This document shows positions 11,501 through 22,690 of a stretch of DNA of 60,000 nt, piece after piece. The stretch is from positions 257,659,533-257,719,532 of the forward strand of contig NC_081410.1 in the NCBI RefSeq assembly GCF_030272615.1. The letters run 5' to 3'. The stretch's first letter is position 1, and every line of letters begins with the position of its first letter. Source of the DNA: Cryptomeria japonica. Its lineage: Eukaryota > Streptophyta > Pinopsida > Cupressales > Cupressaceae. The position numbers were made by a program, and so were the translations under genes. A model generated the notes under the pieces. The model did not search any database. It was not told where the DNA came from and was given only the letters and a program-made list of their open reading frames with translations.

Positions 11501-11872
11501 AGCACCTTCAAGATGCCCTATGATTCCTTCACCACATATGGGCAAAGCATTCACCGGTTTCAACTCTAGACTGCTAGAATAGAGTTGGAGATCACCAACC
11601 AGACCAGAGATTTGTAGGAACTTCATCTGGTTCTACTACCACGACTGCAAATACTTCAGAAGTGCTATCTCAATCTGGGTGCCTTAACGATCACTCAAGA
11701 GATGATTACCTTGGACACCATGGAGGAACAGGTATCCCAGATGCAAATGGAAAGTGAGGTTTCTATCTCATTGCTTGAGTCATGGTCCTTATCCATGAAG
11801 ACATTTATGTGGGATTTTAAATCATTTTTTGATAAGTTTCACTCATTATTGTCAAAAACACTTATTATTTAA
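8591..11872 (+). pseudogene. ORF2 of C1: unknown ~1,093-residue protein, frame kept but with many stops
   Basis: Starts MASASHYSSS at 8591 and stays in one frame to TAA at 11870-11872, despite about 14 internal stops (8768, 9125, 10217, 10271, 10682, 11108, 11372 and others). Three parts are visible. (1) An N-terminal globular domain of about 330 residues, alignable with B and C3 through the blocks VVT...G, VIGY.TFYASRINYVS and LRFKFGQLLVGLF. (2) A Lys-rich linker. (3) A long Glu/Lys repeat (10560-10990) followed by a Leu/Gln-rich helical C-terminus. No polymerase, protease or integrase motif is seen. It lies where Sireviruses carry an env-like ORF, but I see no clear signal peptide or membrane anchor. 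Function unknown. Confidence 0.75.
10563..10985 (+). repeat. GAAGAGGAGAAGAAGAAA-type coding repeat
   Basis: Purine-only degenerate tandem repeat, unit about 18 bp (GARGAGGAGAAGAARAAA), inside ORF2 of C1. It encodes KEEEKKK-like charged helix. It is absent from the B and C3 copies, so it expanded within the C1 lineage. Leu/Phe-rich and Arg-rich frames over the same span are shadows of this repeat. Confidence 0.85.
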
Positions 11873-12135
11873 TGATAATGAGAAACAGGGGTTATTCTGC
11901 AATACTTTGTCATTGTTGGCAAAGGGGGAGTAGTATTCTGTATTTAAAATTTTGATGCATGTTATGTATACTTTCATGTTTATCTCTATAAGGGAGTAGT
12001 ATACATTGTATTTTTTGCAAAAGGGATAGTGTATATGCCTAGGGGGAGTAATTTTGTTTATGGCATATTTTTGTTGTAAAACACTTAGATGTCAAAAATT
12101 TTCCAAGTGTTGCCATCAATGCCAAAGGGGGAGAT
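11873..12135 (+). other. 3' untranslated region of C1 with repeated polypurine tracts
   Basis: AAAGGGGGAG at 11921, AGGGGGAGTA at 12041 and the primer-proximal CAAAGGGGGAGAT at 12123-12135. Duplicated PPT-like signals upstream of the 3' LTR are a known Sirevirus hallmark and support the family assignment. Confidence 0.7.
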
Positions 12136-13291
12136 TGTTGGCATTTTTTATGATGATGTTGTGATTGTCATTGATGGACATGCACTTGCTTTGAGATCAC
12201 TTTTTGTATGTATGAGCTATGCTCAACTGGTATTTGTTCCAACTGGTATTATGTATTATAGTCTTTAGACTATCGGTGTTTTGCAGAAAGTGTTTACCGA
12301 TCTCAAGAGGTATGAAGACCCAAGTGGCTCAAGGATCCCAAAGTGGTACGAAGGAACAAAGCGGTTGTTATCATTTTTCCCAGTCTTCATTTTGACAAAT
12401 CGGTAATCAGTAAAATATGTGAACCGGTAATAGGTAAATATATGAACTGGTATTACTCTATGATGAGTTACCAACCGGTATTATTTTTTGTGATGAGTTA
12501 TCATCCACCGACACTTTGGTGGTGATTCTATGTCATGTTACCAAATGTGTCCAGATGCACTGAACCTAGGAACTTGCAATGTAATCCTATTGGACCGACA
12601 TGAAATCAAATTCCTTTATAAGGACATCATGTCTAGGGTTTTAGGGGTTGTTAGGGTTTTAGGTGGTTGATGAGGTTTTTGCATGTGCAATCACAAAAGA
12701 AGATTAGGTCTGTGTGAAGAAATAGAGTGTGGAGATTTTGAAGACTGAAGTAATGCTGATATGCATTAACAATGAGCTATCAAGGATCTAACCAAGCACA
12801 TTGTGCTAGTATTTAGATCACTCACTTGTTGATTACTCACATCTTCGACAAGTTTGAAACCCTTAACCGGGTAGGCCTAACAAAGCCTTTGTAAATACTC
12901 TAACAACGTGGTTCACAACTATGGATCTGAAATCCTCTTACAAGGTGGTCTTTAATCAGACTTATCTCCTAACCGAGATTGAGATTCCTAACAGGACCTG
13001 TTTTGTTAAAGAACATTGTATGACCTTAACCGGTCTGGTTACTATTCTATAGATAGTTACTTGTGAGTTTCATCTCATAGTGGTTTTTCCCATATGGGTT
13101 TCCATGTCAAAATCTCTTGTGTTATGGTGATTGTGCTTTTGTGGGTGAATGCCTTATTTGTTGTTTGGTTTGCATTTGTGTTAACCAGTTTGTTAGTAAA
13201 ACTCTTATACCAGTTTACTTCTAAACTATTTAAGTGTTTGAGTTCAGTATTTTTTGGTATACTAATTAACCCCCCCTCTTAGTATTCATCA
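12136..13291 (+). repeat. 3' LTR of C1
   Basis: 1,156 bp, TGTTGG...CATCA; near-identical partner of 5671-6810. It shows short indels, for example an added block near 12305-12325, and scattered transitions. TATA copy at 12615-12621. Confidence 0.9.
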
Positions 13292-13778
13292 GAAGGAAGG
13301 CTAGCAACCCAGAGCTCACTTCTCAACTACAAGATAGAAGTCTCATTGACATACAAAATGGATTATCAAAATCCAATACAATGTACTGCTTCAGATCAGC
13401 ATCAACTATGCTAGGTTTAGTACCGGTTTAAGCTTACTCTATAACCAAAACCTTCACTGTCAACTATATCACCTTATACAAAATATCATCTATCCTTTCT
13501 CTCTCTCATACTTCAAAATGACCTATAAGATCTCATACATATATGAGTCTTTTACAACATGTCATGTCAACTTTTACAAGAGATAATTACATTATAAAAC
13601 AATAAACAAAAGTTTATTCCATGGCGGCTTGAGTGTTGGTATGCATTGTTGCCGGTGCTGGTGGATGTAGAAGTCTATTGCCAATACCGATAACTATCGA
13701 TGGGTCACCAGATGATTACTAGTTGGTTGCCATCAATGACAACATCAACTATTCTCATAAGAGTGTAGAATGCCAACA

Positions 13779-13980
13779 ATCTCCCCCTTTGGCATTGATG
13801 GCAACACTCATGAGAAAAATCCAAAAACTGTTTCCAAAAACTGAAGTCCAAAAAAGTTTCCAAAAAGATGTGCTCCCTTGAGCAAATGATCTCCTCTGAA
13901 TAAGCATTTTTCTCTCCACTACTCCCCCTTTGAAATCAATGACAAAGGTTGTCAAAAATAGCCAAACGAGTGCAAAAATT
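13779..13980 (-). other. PPT region of element B
   Basis: Inverted ATCTCCCCCTTTGGCAT at 13779-13795 next to the LTR, and a second inverted CTCCCCCTTTG near 13921. Same doubled-PPT layout as C1 and C3. Confidence 0.7.
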
Positions 13981-16900
13981 TCACCTCAAAGTCTGTAACA
14001 GGTTGGTTACAATGTGAAAAATTTCTGCCAAAACTAGATTTAGACTCTACATAAACCTTTTATTGTCATTCAAGGTTGCCTCAGTCTATTGGATCATGTC
14101 GGTGATATAGTGCATGTGTTCTTCCGGTGATCACTTTCCCTAAAGTAATGCCTTAGATATTTCAATTCTCTGAGAGATAAGATTGTCCAACTTGGGACCA
14201 AGTTTATTTTTAAGTTCTTGGGCATTTGACCTTATCCTTGCCTTCTCTTTCTCAAGTTTCTCTAATTTCTCCTCAAAAAATATCATTTCCTACTCAAAAA
14301 CTAATATGTGTCTGGATGAACCAATTATGTTATCAACCATGTCATCAATTTATTTATGTGTTCTATTGATCTCCTTATCTATGTCCTCTATCAAAAGGTG
14401 AGGTTTGCATGTTTCCCTATATAGCTCCTTGTACTCCAAAGTTGTAAAGTTAAGTGCCAGTAATAATGTATTCAAGTGTTTTTTACACTTCTTTATGGTG
14501 TCTTCAAAGAATTTGTCCTTCTCTTTTTCAACTCTCTCCTTTATTGTGTCCTCATTCACTTTATCAATAGTTATTATATTGTCAGCAATAAATTTGGACA
14601 ATGTGTCCAATTTACCTAAAGAATCCTTAATATGATCTATGTTACAATTTGGTGCAATCAATTTAAGAATTGGTACAATGTTATTAATTGCCTTGTAGGC
14701 CAATGCATTGCAATCCATTATCTTTTTTATTGAATCCAAAAGTACCTTTGTAACATTGGTAGGTCTGAATTCACTTGTAGATGTGTCGAATGTCTGACCA
14801 ATTACCTTTATTACCTCTGTGCTTCCAATAGGTATAACCACTTTTCTTGTATTTTCCTTCGGTGGATCAGTCTAGGTTTGCATCTCAACCTGCAAAGGTT
14901 TCTCATACTGATTTAATGTCTCAGTGATTGCCGATTTCTCTGTTTCAATGTGTACCTCAGCCTCAGATTGTTTTCCTGAAAGTTCAACTATCGGTATCTC
15001 TATCTCTGATGGCCCTGTGTCAGCATCTTTACCTTCAGTAGGTTGCTCTGTTTGGGTTGGGATCTCAACTTCAACAATTTCTACCAGTTTCTCTACCATG
15101 TTGCCACTATCAACATTGTTTGTCTTAACCTCTGAATTATCCTTATCCACAGCAATATTTACTTCCTAAGTATCCACATTCATGGTAAAAAGTATCTCAA
15201 ATTCAGGATTTGTGTCATCATGTGTAATACCTTTAGTGTCAATAACCAATGGATCATCTGAGTGTACCAGTGCAGTATCCAAAGGTGGCCGTAGATTGCC
15301 AGTAATATTGATGTTTGAAATTCCACCAATTTTTCCTTTGCCCTTGTCCTTGTCCTTCTAATACACTTTGAATGTCTTTTTAGGTCGGTTCATTTCCTCT
15401 CGTTTTTCCTTCTCCACAAAAAATATATCCCAATTATCTACAGTCTCATCTACAATCTCTTTTACTCTTCTTGCCATTAAGCTTACTTGTTGGTTCCCAC
15501 TGGAAAAAATGGATCGGTTAGAAATCAATTCATTAATTTCTTCTTTTGAATTAACAAGATGTACAACTAGAAGTTTTTCAATTTTTAGTTTCTTGTCTAA
15601 TTCCATCACTGCTATCCTTTTTGCTTCCAATCTTCTATAAAGTTCATTTGGTAAATCATCCACAACTTCAATTAAAACCTTCTTATATGTGTCCAAGTGT
15701 AAAATAATACTGTTCTAAATGCTTTCCCTATCATGATCATTAAATGTATTATACAGTTTGTGTACATTAGCCAAATTTCCATCATCAATTATTTCATTCA
15801 ATAAATCATTCAAAGAAGGGGTAACCGGTTGTTGTTTCTTCTTTGGTGTCAGTTTCTTGAGTGGTCCCCTTACTGCCTGTTGTTTCTTTCTCAAAGTCCT
15901 TGTTCTCTTAGGTGAAGGAGAGGGTACCGGTGAAGGTTTTCTCTTCCTCCTTTCAACTCTTTTAAACTTTGTTGCCATCTCACTATCAGTTCCAGAAGAT
16001 GTGTCAACCGGTGAAATATGTGCCTCTGTTTGAAGTCCTTCAAGCTCACTAGTTGATATGCCACTAATATTCATATGACATTTTCCTTGATTTCCTTTTC
16101 TTTCTTAGAAGCATCTCTAATGTATTTTTCTCTTTTCTTTCTTTCATTCAACAGATTTACATCACTCTCAATAGTCTCAGCACTACCAAAGACCTTTTCT
16201 AATAGTTCTCTCGGTGCATCCAGTAAAGCTTTGGCATATGTCTCTAGAATTGTCAGATCTACTTCATATCCCATTTCAGTCACCCAAATAGTCCTAGGAA
16301 GTACTGCCTCCATCCATGTTTCATCTCTTTTGATAACAAAACAAATCTCTTTGTCATATTTGTCTACTATACTCTGTGGTAACCTTTCTCTAGCTCTCAT
16401 CTTAGCTTAGAAAGTTTTGAAGTAATCTATTATGTTGTTGTCTCTAGTAGTTCCCATGCTAGTAAAAGCTTCCTATAGTTGTTTTCCTACCAGTATATCA
16501 TAACCAAAGTATTTGGGTCCTATAATGGAGATCTCTTTAGCAAATTATAGCATCAAACATACCAATATATTTCCAAAATGGAATGTGCCCTTCTTATCTC
16601 CTTTAATCTTTTTCAAATTGTTAATAAGTTCATCTTTTAACCATTCACACACATCAATCATTGCATTGTTGTTTACCATCTCATAAGAACTGTGTATACA
16701 GAGACTAGAAATTGAATTTATCCTGTTTCCATGTGTGGTCTTGTATCCTAGCACCATACTTACAAATCTCACATTGATGTCCTTAATATCATTTACTCTC
16801 AGTGATCTATTGTCAAATGTTGATCTGGTTACGCTTATCACTTTGTTGTTGGGAATCTTCTTTATTTTATCAGATCTTCTGCCGGTTGAGGGTAAACCAG

Positions 16901-17321
16901 TAACTGCCCTAATTGCTTGTTGGGTTATTTTGCAGACAGAATCCAACCATAAGAATTCTCTATGTGGTGTACTCAATACAATTCTTACTACTTCCTCTGG
17001 AAATTAAGGGATATTCAATATCTCCACAAAACCTAGAGTTTCCACAATTTTGTGTTCAGGTTTAACAGCACCATGTTCATCACAAATGACCTTAGTAAAC
17101 ATTTTCATCAATTCTTCAGAACCTAGTTCTTCTATATTGCAATGTATATAAATCCTAGGGTCTTCTGCAAATGCTTCACCTCTAGGAATTTTCAAAAATG
17201 CCCTTGCCGAGTCATCTTGTTTAGCAATTTTGAGAATTATCTTAAACACGGGCCTAGGGTGTTTCACATTTTCCACAATGGTAGGGTTCAGAATAAACTA
17301 AGGAGAAGAAGAAGAGGCCAT
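13981..17321 (-). pseudogene. ORF2 of element B: unknown ~1.1-kDa-residue-class protein, decayed
   Basis: Reads on the minus strand from ATG at 17321 (MASSSSP, then a stop) to TGA at 13983-13981, about 1,110 codons. Several stops occur, plus one frameshift near 16074 where the two halves overlap. The N-terminal domain shows VKHPRPVFK, EDPRIYIHCNIEEL, TGLPSTG, LGYKT and FGNILVCLM, all matching C3. A basic segment with PSPSPKRTRTLRKK and LTPKKKQQ resembles a nuclear localisation signal. The C-terminal third (DSIKKIMD, DTLSKFIAD, VEKEKDKFFED) is probable coiled coil ending near VTNLLQ. It lacks the E/K repeat of C1. Function unknown; it has no pol motifs. Confidence 0.75.
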
Positions 17322-17624
17322 TGAAAAATACCTTTTACTACTTAAAAATATTTTGAATGCCTGAAGAAATCACTTCCCACCTTCACCTTGAATGCCTTCG
17401 CTCATTTTTCACCCTCTCTAATAATTTGAATGTTCGGTGAGTCAAAAATGAGGGAAATTAGCTGATTTATAATAACATTTCTTCCACCAACTGCATTAAA
17501 TGCTCGTCGGTTAAGTGAAAACTTAACACATCTATCGGTAAAGAATAAATCTATCTTCTCACCATCAATTGAGGGTAATCTGCATGATTTTAAACTTGCT
17601 GAAATACCCCCAAAGGGTTACTTC

Positions 17625-17951
17625 TTAGTTGGATGAAGAATCTCCTATCGGTGGAGGATTACTCTGTTCTACTGGTATAGAGATAGTTTCATCAACTTTC
17701 ATATCTCTCTTCTTAATCCATTGTTTTGAAAATTCTTACTTTACCTCATCTACCTTTTCTTTGCCTTTCAAACTAGATCCTTTATTGTTTGCTGGTGAAG
17801 TATTTCTTCTGCAAAATTTAGCAATATGTCCAATCTTGTTACAAGCATAACAAGTTACATTACTCCTCTGAATAGCCTTTCTATATCCTATGCTAGTTTG
17901 TGTTCTGCATTGATTAGATAAATGTCCATATCTTCCACAAACATAGCTATA
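17625..17951 (-). pseudogene. gag: Gag C-terminal fragment of element B with CCHC knuckles
   Basis: From the F insertion point at 17951 the frame runs leftwards: CGRYGHLSNQC then CYACNKIGHIAKFC (two knuckles), a Lys-rich tail, one stop, then FSKQWI and PPPIGDSSSN before TAA at 17627-17625. It matches the C3 Gag C-terminus almost residue for residue, including the C-terminal GDSSSN. The N-terminal part should be beyond the window on the far side of F. The frame entering from the F LTR is accidental. Confidence 0.85.
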
Positions 17952-19385
17952 TGCTGGAAATGTGGTATCAACCTGCAAGAGGAGAAAACTATTCAAACTC
18001 ACACATGAAACATTGCATTAGAGGTTATAAATTAAAACAAAGCAAGTTAAATGAATCTAAACTCTTTAAAATCATTCCATGTCCGTCTATCTCCAAGGAT
18101 CTTCAAGATTGAAGGTGGCTCTCAACTTGGAAGAACACTTGATTCTTTAAGATGACAACCTAAATAATGAGATTTAAATGATTTTAAGATCTAAATGGAA
18201 TGCAACCAAGATCCTAGTGATGATTTAGATATGAAACTAGATGATGATAGGATGCAAGATATTGATATGAAGCTTAAACTAGTATGAAAATGATACTAAG
18301 ATGAAGCTAACATGATATGAGATTAACATGATATATCTAAGATTATAATGCTATCAAAATGATCTAAAATGCTATTCTATCAAAGAGAGATAATATGCTT
18401 AATGTTATGAGACTATAAGTTTGATGCGCAAAGACTTGATTCTTTTTGAAGTAGGAATGGGCTCTATTTATAGGGAAAATAAGGCAATGGATGGTCAAGA
18501 TTGGATAATCTTATCAAGGGCCAGGATTGAAAGTTAATCAATCCATGTTTACAATTATCACCAATGAAATGGTGACAATTATCAACACAAGACTGCTTGA
18601 GAGGAGATGCAAGAAACATTAAATGCTTTAGAGGACATGAAGGTTACCTTAGGAGGTAAGGTTAAGGTTAGGCTAGAGTCATACATTGGATAAAGCTTTT
18701 ATCCAAGGGGTAAACTCTTGTGCAAGGGTTAAAGGGATAACCATGGTCAATGCAATGAATTCTTGATGAGACCCTTGGGTTAGATGAAGGTTGAGTTAGA
18801 GAGAAAGTCTCTAATCATGCAATAGGGTTAAGTTAACCATTAATGGTTTAGAAGACTTTCAAGGTTAACTTGTTGAAGACATAAAGCCTTTAATGGTTTA
18901 AAAAGAATTTGAAGGTTTGAGAAGTGACTTCCCTTTGTTTAGGGATGTGACAATATTTAAGAGATGGATTAGGCTAAATTGGAATTGATTAGAAGAATCT
19001 AGAAGGGGTTTAGGAGACAAGTGGGAGATGTAGGAAAATGCAAGTGGGTGGGGAAAATAGAATTTAATTAAAATTAAATTAATTTATTTCAATTGTGGTT
19101 GCAACTTGCATTTGTAGGATTTTGCAAGTGGGGGATTTTTAAATAAATTTAGATTTATTTAAATGCAAATGAGATTTTAATTAAATGTAGATTTAATTAA
19201 AATGGGAAAAGGGATAAATTGATATGTGAATTTAATTAAAATGGCTAGAGGGGGGGGGGTATTTAATTAAATGTGAATTTAATTAAATGGCTTAGATAGA
19301 AGAAGGGTTTATTAATTGGAAGAATTAAGAATAATTAAATGAATAAAATTCACATAATTTATTGTGCAACTGTTAGGTGACTACA
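17952..19385 (-). repeat. 3' LTR of element F
   Basis: 1,434 bp. Left end is TGCTGG and right end ...GACTACA (minus strand TGTAGTC...CCAGCA). It matches 57488-58419 over the first ~930 bp with several percent mismatches. TATA-like CTATTTATAG (inverse CTATAAATAG) lies at 18464-18473, the likely element promoter copy. Confidence 0.9.
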
Positions 19386-19400
19386 TTTTGCCCCTCTTTG
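19386..19400 (-). other. Polypurine tract of element F
   Basis: Minus strand CAAAGAGGGGCAAAA, identical in core to those of A and D, directly beside the LTR. Confidence 0.8.
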
Positions 19401-19729
19401 AAGTGACGTGTGTGCACATGTTGATTCAAAGAAAATTTGTCGGATATGATGTTTGTGTCAAAATGTTGATATGATGCCCTAGATTTGATGATTGATATTG
19501 ATGATGCTCCAGATATGAAGAATTGATTTGATATGAAATTGATGTCGAGATTTGATACGATAATGCCCCCTCGGGAGATTGTTCGTGCACAAAAGGCATG
19601 AATGTTCTCTCGAAAGAAGAAGAATGTTATTTGAAAGATAGAAGAGTGGATAGTGATGACATGCATGGGTTTGATAAGATTGATTAGATTGATTGGATTG
19701 AGATTAAAATTGATTAGATTAAGATCAAA

Positions 19730-20060
19730 TCTGGTTTCAGGTATGACACCTCCTGTATAAGACATGGATGATTGAGCGTCTAGTTTTAGGAATGATACTG
19801 CCTGTATAAGACAAAGATGATTGAAGCATCTAGTTTCAGGAATGATACCGCCTATATAAGACATGGATGATCGAGTGTCTAGTTTCAGGAATGATATATC
19901 CTATATAAGAGCTGATCAAAATGTCTGGTTTCAAGAATGATATATCATGTATAAGAGTTGATCAAAACATCTAGTTTTAGGAATGATATATCCTATATAA
20001 GAGCTGATCAAAACATCTAGTTTCAGGAAAGATACATCCTATATAAGACATGATAGAAGA
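19730..20060 (-). repeat. Tandem repeat, seven 46-50-bp units
   Basis: Units start at 19730, 19779, 19829, 19878, 19924, 19970 and 20016. Plus-strand consensus begins TCTAGTTTCAGGAATGATA, then TATCCTATATAAGA, then GCTGATCAAAACA. The first three units (49-50 bp) form one variant (ATGGATGATTGAG tail), the next four (46 bp) another. It lies between the integrase end and the PPT of F, in the non-coding 3' region. Confidence 0.9.
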
Positions 20061-21167
20061 TAGTTTGGAAGAATGATGAAGATATGAAAGTGAAGAAAGA
20101 TTTCATGATAATACAATAGATATGCATGTGATTAAATGCAAATTTTACATGTTATGCAACTAATTTGTAAAATGATATGCAACTAATTTGATATGCCACT
20201 AATTGATCATCCTCATTTTGTCGTTTGTCATTCCTGAATAGTTACATGTTTTTTCTTTCTTTGTGTTTATCATCATTGAGCTATTGATATATTGAAAATT
20301 TATACAAGCATAATGGTATAATTGAACCATAATGATCTGAGAAAAATTTACATGGATTTTGATATTGCAAGATGGCACAAGCGTCTAGGTATAGTTGAAC
20401 CTAGACATCCTGAGTGTTGCTTGCATATAAAAAGACAAGATTTAACCATTTGTATGCACAAAGTGGAACAATATCTTCAGTGATATGTTTTGAATAACTT
20501 CTCGAGACAAGTCTTTGCATAGTACAAGTGATTGCTTCACAGACATAAAACTAAAAAATATTGGAGTCTCCAACCACTTGCTCTAGCTTGATGCATCGTT
20601 GAGAAAATTTGGGGGATCCAATAGTTCAAAAAAAGTTAAAGTGCAAAAATGGTTTAAATCTCATGCAAGATGTAAAAAAATTATACTTCAAAAAATCATC
20701 CATCATGTGTTTTTGAAGTTGTTAAGTGGATCAGTGTTTTGTTTTCTTGGCTGTTGGAGTTTTTCTTAGAAAAATTTTCTTGGCATGCTGTGATTTTTGT
20801 TTGCTTGTTTGTTGAAATTTCCTTGAAGTTAGAATAATGCTTCCCCTAGTTATAGATACCAATTGATGTGGATATGTATAGTGATTACCAATCCATGGTG
20901 GGATATGATGAACTGATATTCAGATAAGCCAGGACAAAGACTACGCTAAGTATGTCCTAGATAATTCTATTTTGATAAAGTATTGGGCGATGGCCAGGGG
21001 TTTTTGACTTCTGATAAAAAGATATGAGAAAAGATAGATAGAGGAGTTGTGCCCTCACAAGTAGCGTCTGTTGCCAGGTTTTCACCATTTGTTTTTTTTG
21101 CACCTTTTTGTCGTTTTTGATTTGATTTTTTTGATTTTTTTTCCACTTTTTTTGTGCATTAGACCAC
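20061..21167 (-). other. Non-coding 3' region of F
   Basis: No convincing ORF on either strand and no PMD remnant. T-rich tracts at 21090-21155. This corresponds to the region after the integrase stop. Confidence 0.6.
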
Positions 21168-22690
21168 TCAAGTATAGTATTTATTCAAATGGATGTTGTT
21201 GGTTGGTTCATTGAGCACATCACCTTCTAAAGTTGTTAGTTGATAGGCACCTGATCCATAGGCCAAGATGATGACATAGGGACCCAACTAGTTAGGTTCA
21301 AACTTCCCCTTCTTTTCTCGATCCTATTGATTTCTGGGATTTTCTTTGAGTATGAGATCACCGACTTTAAAATGTTGAGGGATGACTCTGTGGTTGTAGC
21401 TTCTGCACATGCACTACTGGTATGCTTTGATGTGATTATAGGCATGTTCTCATTTTTCATCCAGAAGCTCTAGTTCTTGTAATCTGTTTACGCGATACTC
21501 CTCATCGAGAATGAGACCTTTCAAAGATACCCTGAGTGATGGAATTCCTACCTCAAGAGGTAAATTGCTTTTGATCCATACACCAATGAATATGGCATAT
21601 CCCCTGTAGGTGTCCTGATACTAGTCCTGTATGCCCAAAGTGTTGGATTGAGTTGCACATACCAATCCTTTCCTGCATCATTTATTATTTTCTTTAGGAT
21701 TTTCAATATTGTTTTATTTGATGCCTCTGCTTGACCATTCCCCTATGGGTAGTAAGGTGTAGAGAAACGATGTTGGATTTTGAATCGTTCACATAGTTCT
21801 CACACATCTTGGTTTTTGAAGGGAATTTTGTTATCTGTGATGATAAAATTGGGAATGACATATCTGCACATCAGATAATTGAGAATAAAAGAGGCAATTT
21901 GTTTTCCAGTTATTGTGGTCATTGGGACTGCTTCAATTCATTTTGTAAAATACTTTGTTGCAGTGATAATGAACTTGTGTCCATTTGAAGATGAAGGGTG
22001 TATTTTTCCTACTAAGTCAAGTCCCTACTGACAAAAAGGCCAAGATGTTGTAAATGACTACAATTCTTGTGCAGGTGCATGTATAAGATTGCCATGGATT
22101 TGGCACTTAGGACATTTCTTTGCAAATTGATAAGAGTCTTTTTCCATCATCGGCCATTAATATATCATTCTCAGGAGTTTTTTAGCAAGAGTAGGACCAC
22201 TTGAATGTATGCCATAGATACCTTTGTGAAGCTCATGTAAAGCATAGTCAGATTCATTATGATCAAGGCAGTGAAGAAGGGTACCATCTAGACCTCAATG
22301 GTAAAGAGTATCAGTAGTTAGGGTATAACGGGCAGCTTGCCGGATAAAGTTGCATTTTTGGTTTTGAGATAGGTCAATGGGTAGGGTATTGGTTTTAAGA
22401 TACTCATATATTGTTTCATATAAAGGAGAGTCTAAACCGGTTAAAGCATAGATAACATAGGATGCAAAATTGTCATAGGCTAGGGAAAACAGTTGCTCTA
22501 CCAGAAACTCATAATGACTTTGTTGCTCTGGAATTTGTAGGAGTGAAGCTATAGCAGCCATTGCATCGGCTGCTCTATTGTCCAACCTTGGGATTTTCTC
22601 AAAGGTGATGTGTACAAAATACTATTTGAAGTCATCCACCATTCATTTGTATGGCAGCAGCTTGTCATCTTTTGTCTAATAGTCATTGTT
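21168..22690 (-). pseudogene. Integrase region of element F
   Basis: Follows the second RNase H without a break on the minus strand. HH-CC zinc-binding part: HELHKGIYG...CPKCQIHG (about 22190-22070). DDE core: GLDLVG (near 22015), IITDN (near 21840) and GNGQAE (near 21735). The C-terminal GDLILKENPRN and GAYQLTTLEGDVLNEP end at TGA 21170-21168. A frameshift around 21540 separates core and C-terminus, and several stops (for example after ATKYFTK) interrupt it. Not functional as it stands. Confidence 0.85.

Larger units (their letters stand above)
5671..13291 (+). mobile_element. Element C1: complete pol-less Sirevirus-like LTR retrotransposon (7.6 kb)
   Basis: LTRs are 5671-6810 and 12136-13291, the PBS is complementary to initiator Met tRNA, and the PPT is CAAAGGGGGAGAT. 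Two ORFs are present: gag (6861-8063) and ORF2 (8591-11872). No protease, integrase, RT or RNase H frame is found. Flanking 5-bp duplication is GCAGG (5666-5670) / GAAGG (13292-13296), one mismatch. The site lies inside the LTR of B, where the uninterrupted text in C3 reads GCAGGAAGGCC, confirming the insertion point. It must be mobilised by an autonomous partner, probably a Sirevirus (inference). Confidence 0.9.
5372..13778 (-). repeat. 3' LTR of element B, interrupted by C1
   Basis: LTR pieces are 5372-5670 and 13297-13778. The left end has the G-run motif AGAGGGGGGGGGTGAATC near 5403, which on the minus strand is the C-rich LTR end typical of this group. The right end is ...TGCCAACA followed by the inverted PPT. 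It also contains the block near 5560-5665 (GAGGAAACCC, GGGATTTGTGACCCACAATATTCACT, in pieces) shared with the LTRs of C3. Confidence 0.85.
5372..17951 (-). mobile_element. Element B: pol-less Sirevirus-like LTR retrotransposon, 3' part
   Basis: Minus-strand element inserted in A after 5371. Its 3' LTR is 5372-13778, split by C1, and about 781 bp once C1 is removed. Then come the PPT (13779-13795), ORF2 (17321-13981) and the C-terminal end of gag (17951-17625), where element F interrupts. LTR length and sequence match C3 (786-788 bp), so B and C3 are one subfamily. There is no room for a pol gene between gag and ORF2: the gag stop and ORF2 ATG are about 300 bp apart. Its 5' end lies beyond the window. 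Confidence 0.85.

Noticed and set aside
19373-19864. 163-codon minus-strand frame with repeated TGGVIPETR-like text
   Set aside because: Translation of the 46-50-bp tandem repeats and the PPT/LTR edge; no independent coding evidence.
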